From Rodentibacter sp. JRC1 (GTDB taxonomy: Bacteria; Pseudomonadota; Gammaproteobacteria; Enterobacterales; Pasteurellaceae): 38,858 bases of DNA. The position numbers were made by a program, and so were the translations under genes. The stretch spans positions 1 through 38,858 of the forward strand of contig NZ_BPWA01000002.1 in assembly GCF_020521555.1 (NCBI RefSeq), read 5' to 3'. Shown piece after piece: positions 6,298-11,922 of this stretch. The notes under the pieces are model-generated. The model ran no database searches and was not told the origin of the DNA. It saw nothing but the letters and a program-made list of their open reading frames with translations. Every line of letters starts with the position of its first letter. Within the stretch, counting starts at the first letter, position 1.

Positions 6298-6564
6298 ATG
6301 AATATTGAAATTTGGGATTGTGGTATTGATCCAAAAAAAGTGAAAGAGAAAGTTACTCTTTCGTTAAATAGGCAAGAAATTAAATTTTTGCTGCATAAAT
6401 TAATGTTATTGAAAAAATCTACTAATAATGATTTGCAAAAGTATATGGAAGAATTAGAAAATTCGACTAGCGAAGAATATAAGGAATGTCTAGAGGAGCT
6501 AGTAACTGTTTGTGAATTAGATATTAGGGATTTAGATGCGTTAATAAAGCAGTTTTTAAATTAA
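6298..6564 (+). CDS. Unknown leading-region protein, 88 aa
   Basis: 88 residues, acidic, nearly all helical and probably coiled-coil from about 27 to 86 (LLHKLMLLKKSTNNDLQKYM, then Glu-rich). No family recognised. ATG 6298 follows GGGGGTAAAGT. It is driven by the operator-promoter at 6216-6243 and ends in a strong terminator. Confidence 0.65.
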   Translation: MNIEIWDCGIDPKKVKEKVTLSLNRQEIKFLLHKLMLLKKSTNNDLQKYMEELENSTSEEYKECLEELVTVCELDIRDLDALIKQFLN

Positions 6565-6573
6565 TTATAGTAT

Positions 6574-6605
6574 AGAAGTACCTATGTAATACATAGGTTA
6601 CTTCT
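6574..6605 (+). terminator. Rho-independent terminator
   Basis: A 14-bp stem with a single bulge, AGAAGTA-CCTATGT / ACATAGG-T-TACTTCT, three-base loop, followed by TTTTAT. Confidence 0.8.
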
Positions 6606-6641
6606 TTTATCTCTTACTTAAATATTTTGAAGGAAAATAAT

Positions 6642-6860
6642 ATGAGTTTAGAAAATAACTTAAAGCAATTAGAAGCGTATTATCCACTTTGTAACTATGA
6701 ATCAAAGTTGATTTGTGCTGACTTAATTAATGGCATTAACGATATTTTAAAAGGAAAAAAGCTAACAGTTGATGCTTATGCCTCAACGCCTGAAGAGCTA
6801 GATAAACGTGTCTATAACTTTTTAATGGAAATAGATAAACATATCTCAGTAACGCTTTAA
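6642..6860 (+). CDS. Unknown small protein, 72 aa
   Basis: 72 residues from the ATG at 6642, which follows GAAGGAAA (6629-6636); an upstream in-frame TTG at 6627 would place the ribosome-binding site inside the gene. Soluble and helical (start MSLENNLKQLEAYYPLCNYE). No family recognised. It lies after a terminator with no strong promoter of its own visible, and ends in a convergent terminator shared with the recombinase gene. Confidence 0.6.
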   Translation: MSLENNLKQLEAYYPLCNYESKLICADLINGINDILKGKKLTVDAYASTPEELDKRVYNFLMEIDKHISVTL

Positions 6861-6861
6861 A

Positions 6862-7437
6862 TTAATCCCTAGTTATGGCTAGGGATTTTCTTTCTCGATA
6901 AGCAGTTGTTTTTGATATATCGTATTTTTTTGCGAGTTGAGATAAAGTTAATCCTCTTTTTACATCTCGCTTAAATGCTACTTTCTGGTCTTTTGTAAGT
7001 GCTTTAGGTCTCCCTCCCTTTCCTGCTTCACCTTTTGCTAAACGTCCCTCCATTGTGCGCTCTCGAATATAATTGCGATCCACTTCAGATAAGGAAGCCA
7101 TAAAAACAAATTTAGCTTTCTCAAATGGATCATTGCGTTTTTCTGTATCAATCGCACCATCAAGGCTCTTAAATCCAATTCCACGATTTTCAAGTTCTTC
7201 ATAAAGATTTAAAAGTTGGCTTGTGCTTCTTCCTAAGCGATCCAATCTTGTAACAACGACGGTATCACCTTCACGAACAAAATTAAGTAATTCATCAAGC
7301 CTTACTTTATTTTTGTTTTTCTCCCCGGAATTTTTCCCGGTGAAAATTTTAAGGCAGCCCACATCTTGAAGTAGCTTAACTTGCTCTTCGTAACTTTGCC
7401 CGATAGTACTTACTCTAGCGAAACCTATTAATGCCAT
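6862..7437 (-). CDS. Serine recombinase (resolvase/invertase family)
   Basis: 191 residues. The N-terminal catalytic domain opens with IGFARVST, the nucleophile Ser being at residue 10. The conserved arginine block DTVVVTRLDRLGRS is near residues 58-71, and a C-terminal helix-turn-helix (about 148-185, LTLSQLAKKYDISKTTAYRE) is present. It is the size of the small Tn3-resolvase/Hin-invertase group. It could resolve plasmid multimers or mobilise the minus-strand block beside it. It is the last gene of that block, 22 bp after the gene at 7460, so no full-size res site fits directly upstream of its start. Confidence 0.88.
   Translation of the reverse strand: MALIGFARVSTIGQSYEEQVKLLQDVGCLKIFTGKNSGEKNKNKVRLDELLNFVREGDTVVVTRLDRLGRSTSQLLNLYEELENRGIGFKSLDGAIDTEKRNDPFEKAKFVFMASLSEVDRNYIRERTMEGRLAKGEAGKGGRPKALTKDQKVAFKRDVKRGLTLSQLAKKYDISKTTAYRERKSLAITRD
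6864..6891. terminator. Bidirectional terminator between convergent genes
   Basis: Perfect 9-bp stem AATCCCTAG / CTAGGGATT with a TTATGG loop and a TTTTCTTT tail on the plus strand. It overlaps the last codons of the recombinase on the other strand. Confidence 0.7.
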
Positions 7438-7459
7438 TTATATACCAGATTATTTACAA

Positions 7460-7747
7460 TTAATATACATCAGTTCTTGTTTCTATACATTTAAAAAGAT
7501 TATCATTTTTATATATTGTTATTTTTGAAAAATAAGAGTCCTTTTTATATTTTATAACTCTATTTTTATCATCTCTTTCTATTTTACCAATTACCTTTTT
7601 ATTTATTAATATTGAACCTTTAATGTCGTGACAAATTAATCTAGTTTCATTTAACTCACCTGTTATTAACATAACTATATAAGCAATAAATGTTATACCT
7701 AATATAAACAATAAAAATAATATTATTGGATTTATTTTTAGTTTCAT
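7460..7747 (-). CDS. Small membrane-anchored protein (paralogue of the gene at 8207)
   Basis: 95 residues. One N-terminal membrane segment (8-29, IILFLLFILGITFIAYIVML), then a polar domain with the pattern 'RLICHDIKGSILINKKVIGK...RVIKYKK...ITIYKNDNLFKCIE'. The same pattern is found in the protein at 8207-8467, so the two are diverged copies with two conserved cysteines, probably in the periplasm. The ribosome-binding site is weak. A degenerate copy of the block's 14-bp spacer motif lies upstream (7758-7771). No known family recognised. Confidence 0.6.
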   Translation of the reverse strand: MKLKINPIILFLLFILGITFIAYIVMLITGELNETRLICHDIKGSILINKKVIGKIERDDKNRVIKYKKDSYFSKITIYKNDNLFKCIETRTDVY

Positions 7748-7767
7748 TTTTCTACTTTATTTAAAAC

Positions 7768-8205
7768 TTAAAATTTGTTCCAATCTTTGATAAATTTTTC
7801 AGAATGGATAAGTTCTAAAAATTTTGGTTCTATTTCCCAAAAAGCTTTATCTAGACTTCCGTAGTTTCTTTTATAGAAGTTAGTTATATTTTCTTCTGCT
7901 TCTTCAAAGAAATCTTCTCTATTCTGCAAGAGAAATAATCTTCTGAAGTAGTAGTCTTGTAAAACTAGATCAAATAAAAGAGAAGGATTGTCTATAAAAT
8001 AATTAGAGTTATTTTTTAGCGCATCTTTAGTTAGAGTATTTATAGATTCTCTGTATTCATTCCAACGTTTTAATAGTGTTGAAGCATAGTCTAAATTGTA
8101 TCTGCTTATATAATTAAGATCTATGTTTTGATTCATACTTTCTACTTTAGAATTGTATTCCTTTTCAGTTTTACCGCCTAATAACTTAATTAAAAAATCT
8201 CTCAT
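7768..8205 (-). CDS. Unknown cytoplasmic protein, 145 aa, between two paralogues
   Basis: 145 residues from the ATG at 8205, which follows AAAGGGGG; a longer frame to 8226 would bury this site and overlap the upstream gene. No signal peptide or membrane segment; rich in aromatic residues and Asn (YYFRRLFLLQNREDFFEEAEE). The family is not recognised. It is one base from the upstream gene, so tightly coupled to it, and lies between two paralogous anchored proteins. Confidence 0.65.
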   Translation of the reverse strand: MRDFLIKLLGGKTEKEYNSKVESMNQNIDLNYISRYNLDYASTLLKRWNEYRESINTLTKDALKNNSNYFIDNPSLLFDLVLQDYYFRRLFLLQNREDFFEEAEENITNFYKRNYGSLDKAFWEIEPKFLELIHSEKFIKDWNKF

Positions 8206-8206
8206 T

Positions 8207-8467
8207 TTATTCCCCCTTTTTTTCACACTTAAATAAATCTTTATCCTTAACTAGAAATGCTTTAGTTCCATCAGCTTTAGTGTATTTTATGGTTTCGTTA
8301 CCATAATCATACTTTACTTCCCCTTTGATTAATTCACTTATTATAATTAAGCCATCTTTATTGTAGCAGGTAAGTTTTTCGTATTTTGTATCTGTTGCAT
8401 ATCTATTTAAGCCGATAGATGTTAAGAATACAATAGCAACGCAAGATAGTATTGTAATATATTTCAT
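8207..8467 (-). CDS. Small anchored/exported protein (paralogue of the gene at 7460)
   Basis: 86 residues. Hydrophobic N-terminus (3-20, YITILSCVAIVFLTSIGL), then a domain with 'KLTCYNKDGLIIISELIKGEV...ETIKYTK...LVKDKDLFKCEKK', matching the protein at 7460-7747 in spacing of the Cys, Gly, IKY and LFKC positions. The N-terminus contains a Cys, but the context is not a clear lipobox. Function unknown. Confidence 0.6.
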   Translation of the reverse strand: MKYITILSCVAIVFLTSIGLNRYATDTKYEKLTCYNKDGLIIISELIKGEVKYDYGNETIKYTKADGTKAFLVKDKDLFKCEKKGE

Positions 8468-8510
8468 ATTTTTCGTGAATATTGATGTTTTTAATCCTTA
8501 TATAGTTGCT

Positions 8511-8669
8511 CTATATATAAATATACAGAATAAGTGATATAATCCAAGATATTATCCCAATATTATAATATTTTATAATTTCTTCTTTTTTCTTTTCAGA
8601 AAGATAGTGAAAGTAAACTGCAAGATTCATTAAACCCAAAAGAAAGAAGAAGATAAGTAGATAAATCAT
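8511..8669 (-). CDS. Very small membrane protein, 52 aa
   Basis: 52 codons from ATG 8669 to TAG at 8511, with TAAGGA 7 bases upstream of the start. Two hydrophobic helices (IYLLIFFFLLGLMNLAVYF and IGIISWIISLILYIYI) joined by a charged loop (SEKKKEE) give a helical hairpin in the inner membrane. The 14-bp spacer motif (8695-8708) precedes it. Too small for family assignment; real because of the ribosome-binding site, composition and place in the row. Confidence 0.5.
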   Translation of the reverse strand: MIYLLIFFFLLGLMNLAVYFHYLSEKKKEEIIKYYNIGIISWIISLILYIYI

Positions 8670-8704
8670 AATTAGTCCTTATTTTATATAACCATATTCA
8701 AAAC

Positions 8705-9016
8705 TTAATATATTTTTTCTTTTTTATAGAACAAAAAAATTCCTAATATAATTGGTTGAATAGCTAAAATTGTTAATATCACAAAATAACTATTTGCTTT
8801 TTCTTGATTTCCATCAGCTTTTATTAGTAACCATTCATAAATATTATTTATAAATACATCTAGTAGTTCTTTAACCTTAGCCCAATCAGCATTTAGTAAG
8901 ATTACAGAGCTAGAAGCAATTAATCCTATTATTCTTATATACGATGTTGTTTGATTGTTTGCTGGTATCAAAAAGAAAATAACTTGAAAAATCATTGCTA
9001 CTGTTTGTATATCCAT
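8705..9016 (-). CDS. Small membrane protein, 103 aa
   Basis: 103 residues with hydrophobic segments at about 5-18 (TVAMIFQVIFFLIP), 26-42 (IRIIGLIASSSVILL) and 78-96 (FVILTILAIQPIILGIFLF), and a positive C-terminus (YKKEKIY). The middle loop is acidic and may face the periplasm. No family recognised. Ribosome-binding site AGAGGT. The stop codon lies inside the next copy of the block's spacer motif. Confidence 0.6.
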   Translation of the reverse strand: MDIQTVAMIFQVIFFLIPANNQTTSYIRIIGLIASSSVILLNADWAKVKELLDVFINNIYEWLLIKADGNQEKANSYFVILTILAIQPIILGIFLFYKKEKIY

Positions 9017-9060
9017 TTTTACCTCTTTTGTGTGGTATTCAAAACTTAAAAGTTAAAACT

Positions 9061-9419
9061 TTATTGAGACCAGTAACTCCAAAAGGAAATTAACTCTTCA
9101 TAACTTTGTCTAGAGGCATTTGGAATCTCGAAACCAGAACCTTCTGAAAGAGTTCTCACTATCATTTTGTTATCAGATGTATATTCAACTGAAATAATTT
9201 TTCTTACATCAACACATTTTTGTTGCTTTGGGGTAGCAAATATATAAAGTGAATGTTTAGGGGGGGGCTAGTTTTCATTTTTTCTCCTATTTGTTTACTA
9301 AACAAGAGTAGAAAAAGAACAGTTATAACTATAATTATTCCCACTGGAAGTATAGGTAAGCCGCCATATTTGATGTAAACAGGCTCGGGTTTTTTGTATT
9401 CGTGAGTTCCTTTTTTCAT
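9061..9419 (-). CDS. Membrane protein gene with a frameshifting C8 tract
   Basis: ATG 9419 follows AAAGGAGGTGAT. As written the frame gives 71 residues: a proline-rich start, one membrane segment (LPVGIIIVITVLFLLLF) and a short tail ending at 9204. The tail crosses a run of eight C's on the minus strand (plus-strand G's at 9260-9267). With nine C's the reading continues in a long open frame to the TAA at 9061-9063 (about 119 residues in all), containing VRKIISVEYTSDNKMIV and SRQSYEELISFWSYW, clearly protein-like. A second in-frame start (M at 9276 region, after AGGAG) could begin a separate gene. So this is either a phase-variable gene in the off state or a sequencing slip. Confidence 0.6.
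9260..9267. repeat. Homopolymer tract G8/C8
   Basis: Eight G's on the plus strand inside the gene at 9061-9419. One more base would restore a full-length frame. Pasteurellaceae often use such tracts for phase variation. Confidence 0.75.
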
Positions 9420-9446
9420 ATCACCTCCTTTATTCAAAACTTAAAA

Positions 9447-9575
9447 CTATTTCAGTGAGATTTTTAGTTTGGTAAGGTCATTTTCAAGTTTGCTTACTCT
9501 TCTTGCTAAGATCACATTGCCTATACCAAGTAGAAAAACAGCGATTCCGAGTAGAATCAAAGGTACAGTTTCCAT
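9447..9575 (-). CDS. Very small membrane protein with coiled-coil tail, 42 aa
   Basis: 42 codons from ATG 9575 to TAG at 9447, with AGGAGA just before the start. One membrane segment (VPLILLGIAVFLLGIGNVIL) is followed by a basic, heptad-like tail (ARRVSKLENDLTKLKISLK). First gene of the minus-strand block, preceded by a promoter (9613-9641) and flanked on both sides by the spacer motif. Confidence 0.55.
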   Translation of the reverse strand: METVPLILLGIAVFLLGIGNVILARRVSKLENDLTKLKISLK

Positions 9576-9584
9576 GTTTTCTCC

Positions 9585-9641
9585 TATTCAAAACTTAAGA
9601 GTTATGGATAGTATAATAATGATATATTCAAAACTTTACAA
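9585..9641 (-). promoter_or_regulatory. Promoter of the minus-strand block with repeated motif
   Basis: -35 TTGTAA (complement of 9636-9641), 17-bp spacer, -10 TATTAT (complement of 9613-9618). Copies of the motif TTAAGTTTTGAATA lie at 9585-9598 and, slightly altered, at 9625-9638 within the spacer; an inverted half lies at 9649-9658 and another near 9679-9688, so the motif may be an operator. Confidence 0.5.
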
Positions 9642-9750
9642 GTGTTATTTTTGAATATAGTCAAAATGATGATTTATAGTTTTGAATAGGCTTGAGCTTT
9701 CCCTCCCTTTGGTCGGGTCGGGCTTGCATTTTTTATGGCCGCAAGCAGCC

Positions 9751-9808
9751 ATAAAAAACTCAACCACCGCAAGCGGTGTTTTCGCCTGTCGGTGCTAATC
9801 CCTAAGCC
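9751..9808 (+). repeat. Diverged ~57-bp repeat, copy 1
   Basis: Starts with ATAAAAAACT, contains CACCGCAAGCGGTG and GTCGGTGCTAAT, and ends with CTAAGCC. It matches 12433-12489 at roughly 70% by eye in the same orientation. A hairpin TTTTTTATGGC (9729-9739) / GCCATAAAAAA (9748-9758) overlaps its left end. The surrounding 9659-9844 holds no gene that I can support. Confidence 0.5.
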
Positions 9809-9850
9809 ATAAGTAAAATATAAGATAACCAATGAGCAAGGGGTTTCAAC

Positions 9851-9957
9851 TTGGTTGCATTTTACGGTTTCCGCTCTTCTTTTTGTCAAGGTCAAGCCCT
9901 CCGGGTTGGCTACGCCAAACCTTGACAAAAACCGCTCCAACCGTCTCATTTAACCAA
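9851..9957 (+). promoter_or_regulatory. Frpo-like single-stranded-DNA promoter hairpin, copy B
   Basis: Same paired segments and bubbles as copy A, including the perfect 13-bp apical stem and the TTGACA / TAAAAT pair on the folded minus strand. Confidence 0.65.
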
Positions 9958-10078
9958 GCCGAAGCCCCCTATTGTGCAGTGATAAATCCTGCAAAGTGCG
10001 GTCAATTTCTTTGGGGGGGATTCAAAATGGTATTTGCAAATAAAAGGTATTTTAACAAATAAAAAAATAAATATTTAT

Positions 10079-10118
10079 GCAAATAAATATTTGTTTATTT
10101 GTCAAAGTGTAGTATAAT
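10079..10118 (+). promoter_or_regulatory. Double-strand promoter with AT-rich operator, copy B
   Basis: -35 TTGTTT (10091-10096), 16-bp spacer, -10 TATAAT (10113-10118), identical to copy A. Confidence 0.8.
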
Positions 10119-10210
10119 AAGCCCAGTTAAACGGCAAAGGTCGAATAACTAAAACGGTTCTCACATAGTGGGGATTTCTTATCAACTAGAACCTATAAGG
10201 GGCTATCATT

Positions 10211-10543
10211 ATGTCTTTTTTTAATATTCCGTTAAACTGTTCATATAAGTGTAAAGAATGGGAAGAAATTTTAGATTACTATAATGAATGGGTGTCTGAT
10301 GATGAAGTATGGGAAATTGCACGTGAAAGTAAAAAATTACCAGTTTTAGGTAATGTTTATCAAAATCTATTATTAAGCCGTGTTTTAGCTCATTTTTGTG
10401 AAGAGACAAGGTTAGATGAAGATGATTTAAGGATTTTTTATTTTGTTAATTCTATTGATACACATTTAATCATAAATGATTGGGATATTTGTACTGTTCA
10501 AGATTATTGGGATTGCATAAAAGAAAATAAAATTAAAGATTAA
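10211..10543 (+). CDS. Unknown acidic leading-region protein, 110 aa
   Basis: 110 residues, strongly acidic and Trp-rich (WVSDDEVWEIARESKKLP, CEETRLDEDDLRIFYF, NDWDICTVQDYWD). High negative charge and small size are what DNA-mimic anti-restriction proteins have, but it lacks the ArdA pattern I would expect, so this is only a possibility. The start is fixed by leader repeat B. It stands alone between leader B and a terminator, so it is a one-gene unit. Confidence 0.7.
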   Translation: MSFFNIPLNCSYKCKEWEEILDYYNEWVSDDEVWEIARESKKLPVLGNVYQNLLLSRVLAHFCEETRLDEDDLRIFYFVNSIDTHLIINDWDICTVQDYWDCIKENKIKD

Positions 10544-10548
10544 ATAAT

Positions 10549-10570
10549 TAGCCTCTTTTTGAGGCTATTT
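10549..10570 (+). terminator. Rho-independent terminator
   Basis: TAGCCTC / GAGGCTA stem with a T5 loop, followed by TTTAATAAA, right after the gene at 10211. Confidence 0.65.
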
Positions 10571-10611
10571 AATAAATTATTATAAAAAACTATTTCTACG
10601 GAGGATTCAAC

Positions 10612-10718
10612 TTGGTTGCATTTTACGGTTTCCGCTCTTCTTTTTGTCAATGTCAAGCCCTCCGGGTTGGCTGTGCCAAACATTGACAAAAACCGCTACA
10701 ACCGTCTCATTTAACCAA
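10612..10718 (+). promoter_or_regulatory. Frpo-like single-stranded-DNA promoter hairpin, copy C
   Basis: Same fold as A and B with one compensated base pair in the 13-bp stem. TTGACA and TAAAAT on the folded minus strand are unchanged. Confidence 0.65.
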
Positions 10719-10841
10719 GTCGAAGCCCCCTATTGTGCAGTGATAAATCCCTGCAAAGTGCGGTCAATTTCTTTGGGGGTATTTCAAAATAATATTTGTA
10801 AATAAAAGGTATTTTGACAAATAAAAAAATAAATATTTATG

Positions 10842-10880
10842 CAAATAAATATTTGTTTATTTGTCAAAATGTAGTATAAT
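10842..10880 (+). promoter_or_regulatory. Double-strand promoter with AT-rich operator, copy C
   Basis: -35 TTGTTT (10853-10858), 16-bp spacer, -10 TATAAT (10875-10880), operator as in A and B. Confidence 0.8.
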
Positions 10881-10973
10881 AAACACAGTTAAACGGCAAA
10901 GGGTCGAATAACTAAAACAGTTCTCACATAGTGGGGATTTCTTATCAACTAGAACCTATAAGGGACTATCATT

Positions 10974-11468
10974 ATGAACACTAACCAAGCGTTAAATATT
11001 CTTGATCTTAAAGGCACAGTTACAAAAGATCAGTTATCAAAAGCCTATAAAAAAATGGCGGTAAAATATCACCCTGATCGTAATCTAGCAGGCGTGGAAA
11101 TGATGAAAATTATTAATTCAGCTTATGAATTTTTAAAAGGTTTAAACCTTGAAGAGATTAAACATACAGATGAAAAAAATTCTTATGATTATTCAGAAGA
11201 TCTAGAAGTAGTTATTTCTGAAATATTAAAAATGCAAGGAGTAGAAATTGAAATTTGCGGAAACTGGATTTGGCTTTCTGGAAATACGAAAGAATATAAA
11301 GATAAAATTAAATCATTAGGTTGTTTTTGGGCTAGCCAAAAGAAAAAATGGTATTACAGACCAGCAGAATATAAGAGTTTTAATCGTAGCTCTTGGAATA
11401 TGGAAGCAATTAGGGCTAAATATGGCTCATCAAAAGTAAAAAATCAAAATTTAGAACTTACCGCATAA
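10974..11468 (+). CDS. J-domain (DnaJ-like) leading-region protein
   Basis: 164 residues. An N-terminal J domain (about 1-60) has the diagnostic HPD in KYHPDRN and the flanking helices (LSKAYKKMAVKYHPD; MKIINSAYEFLK); it would recruit and stimulate the host DnaK. The C-terminal domain (about 80-150; GNWIWLSGNTKEYKDKIKSLG, then KKKWYYRP) has a repeated aromatic pattern also seen, from memory, in small J proteins of plasmids and phages, and may bind a target. No Gly/Phe or zinc-finger region, so not a general DnaJ. First gene behind leader repeat C. Confidence 0.82.
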   Translation: MNTNQALNILDLKGTVTKDQLSKAYKKMAVKYHPDRNLAGVEMMKIINSAYEFLKGLNLEEIKHTDEKNSYDYSEDLEVVISEILKMQGVEIEICGNWIWLSGNTKEYKDKIKSLGCFWASQKKKWYYRPAEYKSFNRSSWNMEAIRAKYGSSKVKNQNLELTA

Positions 11469-11476
11469 ACATAGAA

Positions 11477-11494
11477 AGCCCGCTTAGGCGGGCT
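11477..11494 (+). terminator. GC-rich intergenic hairpin
   Basis: AGCCCGC / GCGGGCT with a TTAG loop between the J-domain gene and the gene at 11512. No U-run, so probably attenuation or mRNA stabilisation. Confidence 0.45.
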
Positions 11495-11511
11495 AATAAT
11501 AGGCTATAATT

Positions 11512-11748
11512 ATGATTGAAACATTAAGAAAATTAGAGATTAAAGAATACGCCGAAGCAGTTATATATGCTTTTGAGTTTAAAGAGCCTATCACTTCCTT
11601 TTGTTTTAAAGGGAAAAATGAATTAGATTATTTCTTGGAGTGTATGAATGATTTAAAAAAATCTATTAATTTAATAAATTTAATTGAAGAGGAAAGAAAC
11701 AAGAGAAAAAATATAAAGCAGATATTAGATAGTGTTATTTTAGCATAA
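11512..11748 (+). CDS. Unknown leading-region protein, 78 aa
   Basis: 78 residues, soluble, helical, charged C-terminus (EEERNKRKNIKQIL). No family recognised. It probably shares the transcript of the J-domain gene. It ends 2 bases before a terminator that also serves the convergent genes near oriT. Confidence 0.6.
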   Translation: MIETLRKLEIKEYAEAVIYAFEFKEPITSFCFKGKNELDYFLECMNDLKKSINLINLIEEERNKRKNIKQILDSVILA

Positions 11749-11749
11749 A

Positions 11750-11789
11750 AAAGAGAAAGCCCTATTATTAGGGATTCCTCTTCTCTTTT
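11750..11789. terminator. Bidirectional terminator at the leading region / oriT boundary
   Basis: An interrupted stem pairs AAGAGAA with TTCTCTT and CCCTA with TAGGG around a TTAT loop, with A's on the left and TTTT on the right. Confidence 0.65.
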
Positions 11790-11920
11790 ATAGCGTACTT
11801 ATTATGACTTTTTTTAAACCCTAAGATTTTATCTTGCCTTGCTTTTCGTTTTATTCCTTTTAGTTTTTTTATACTAAGTATAATCAACAATGACATTATA
11901 ATAATAATTAAAAATTTCAT
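11768..11920 (-). CDS. Very small membrane protein, 50 aa
   Basis: 50 codons from ATG 11920 to TAA at 11768. The ribosome-binding site AAGGA lies across the end of the upstream transglycosylase gene, only 2 bases separating stop and start. One membrane segment (MKFLIIIIMSLLIILSI) is followed by a very basic tail (KKLKGIKRKARQDK). Function unknown; probably made with the transglycosylase. Confidence 0.5.
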   Translation of the reverse strand: MKFLIIIIMSLLIILSIKKLKGIKRKARQDKILGFKKSHNKYAIKEKRNP

Positions 11921-11922
11921 TT

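Larger units (their letters stand above)
9845..10216 (+). repeat. Leader repeat B
   Basis: Almost identical to copy A; the only differences seen are around the G-run after the uptake word. It runs into the first codons (ATGTCT) of the gene at 10211. Parts: hairpin 9851-9957, uptake word 9994-10002, operator, promoter and 5' leader. Near identity to A suggests recent duplication or gene conversion, and makes the 5.2 kb between them a substrate for deletion. Confidence 0.9.
10603..10976 (+). repeat. Leader repeat C
   Basis: Third copy, a few percent diverged from A and B. In the apical stem a G-C pair of A/B has become T-A (TGTCAATGT with ACATTGACA), keeping the stem perfect; the other differences in the hairpin fall in loops. 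It ends at the ATG at 10974. Confidence 0.9.

Noticed and set aside
7438..7460. Resolution (res) site for the serine recombinase
   Set aside because: Only 22 bp separate it from the upstream gene, and I could not find paired inverted repeats of the expected type nearby.
9469..9654. Plus-strand frame of 61 codons
   Set aside because: It is the shadow of the small minus-strand membrane gene at 9447-9575, which has a ribosome-binding site and a plausible protein.
10211..10543. ArdA anti-restriction protein
   Set aside because: Acidity and position fit, but the characteristic ArdA N-terminal pattern is missing.
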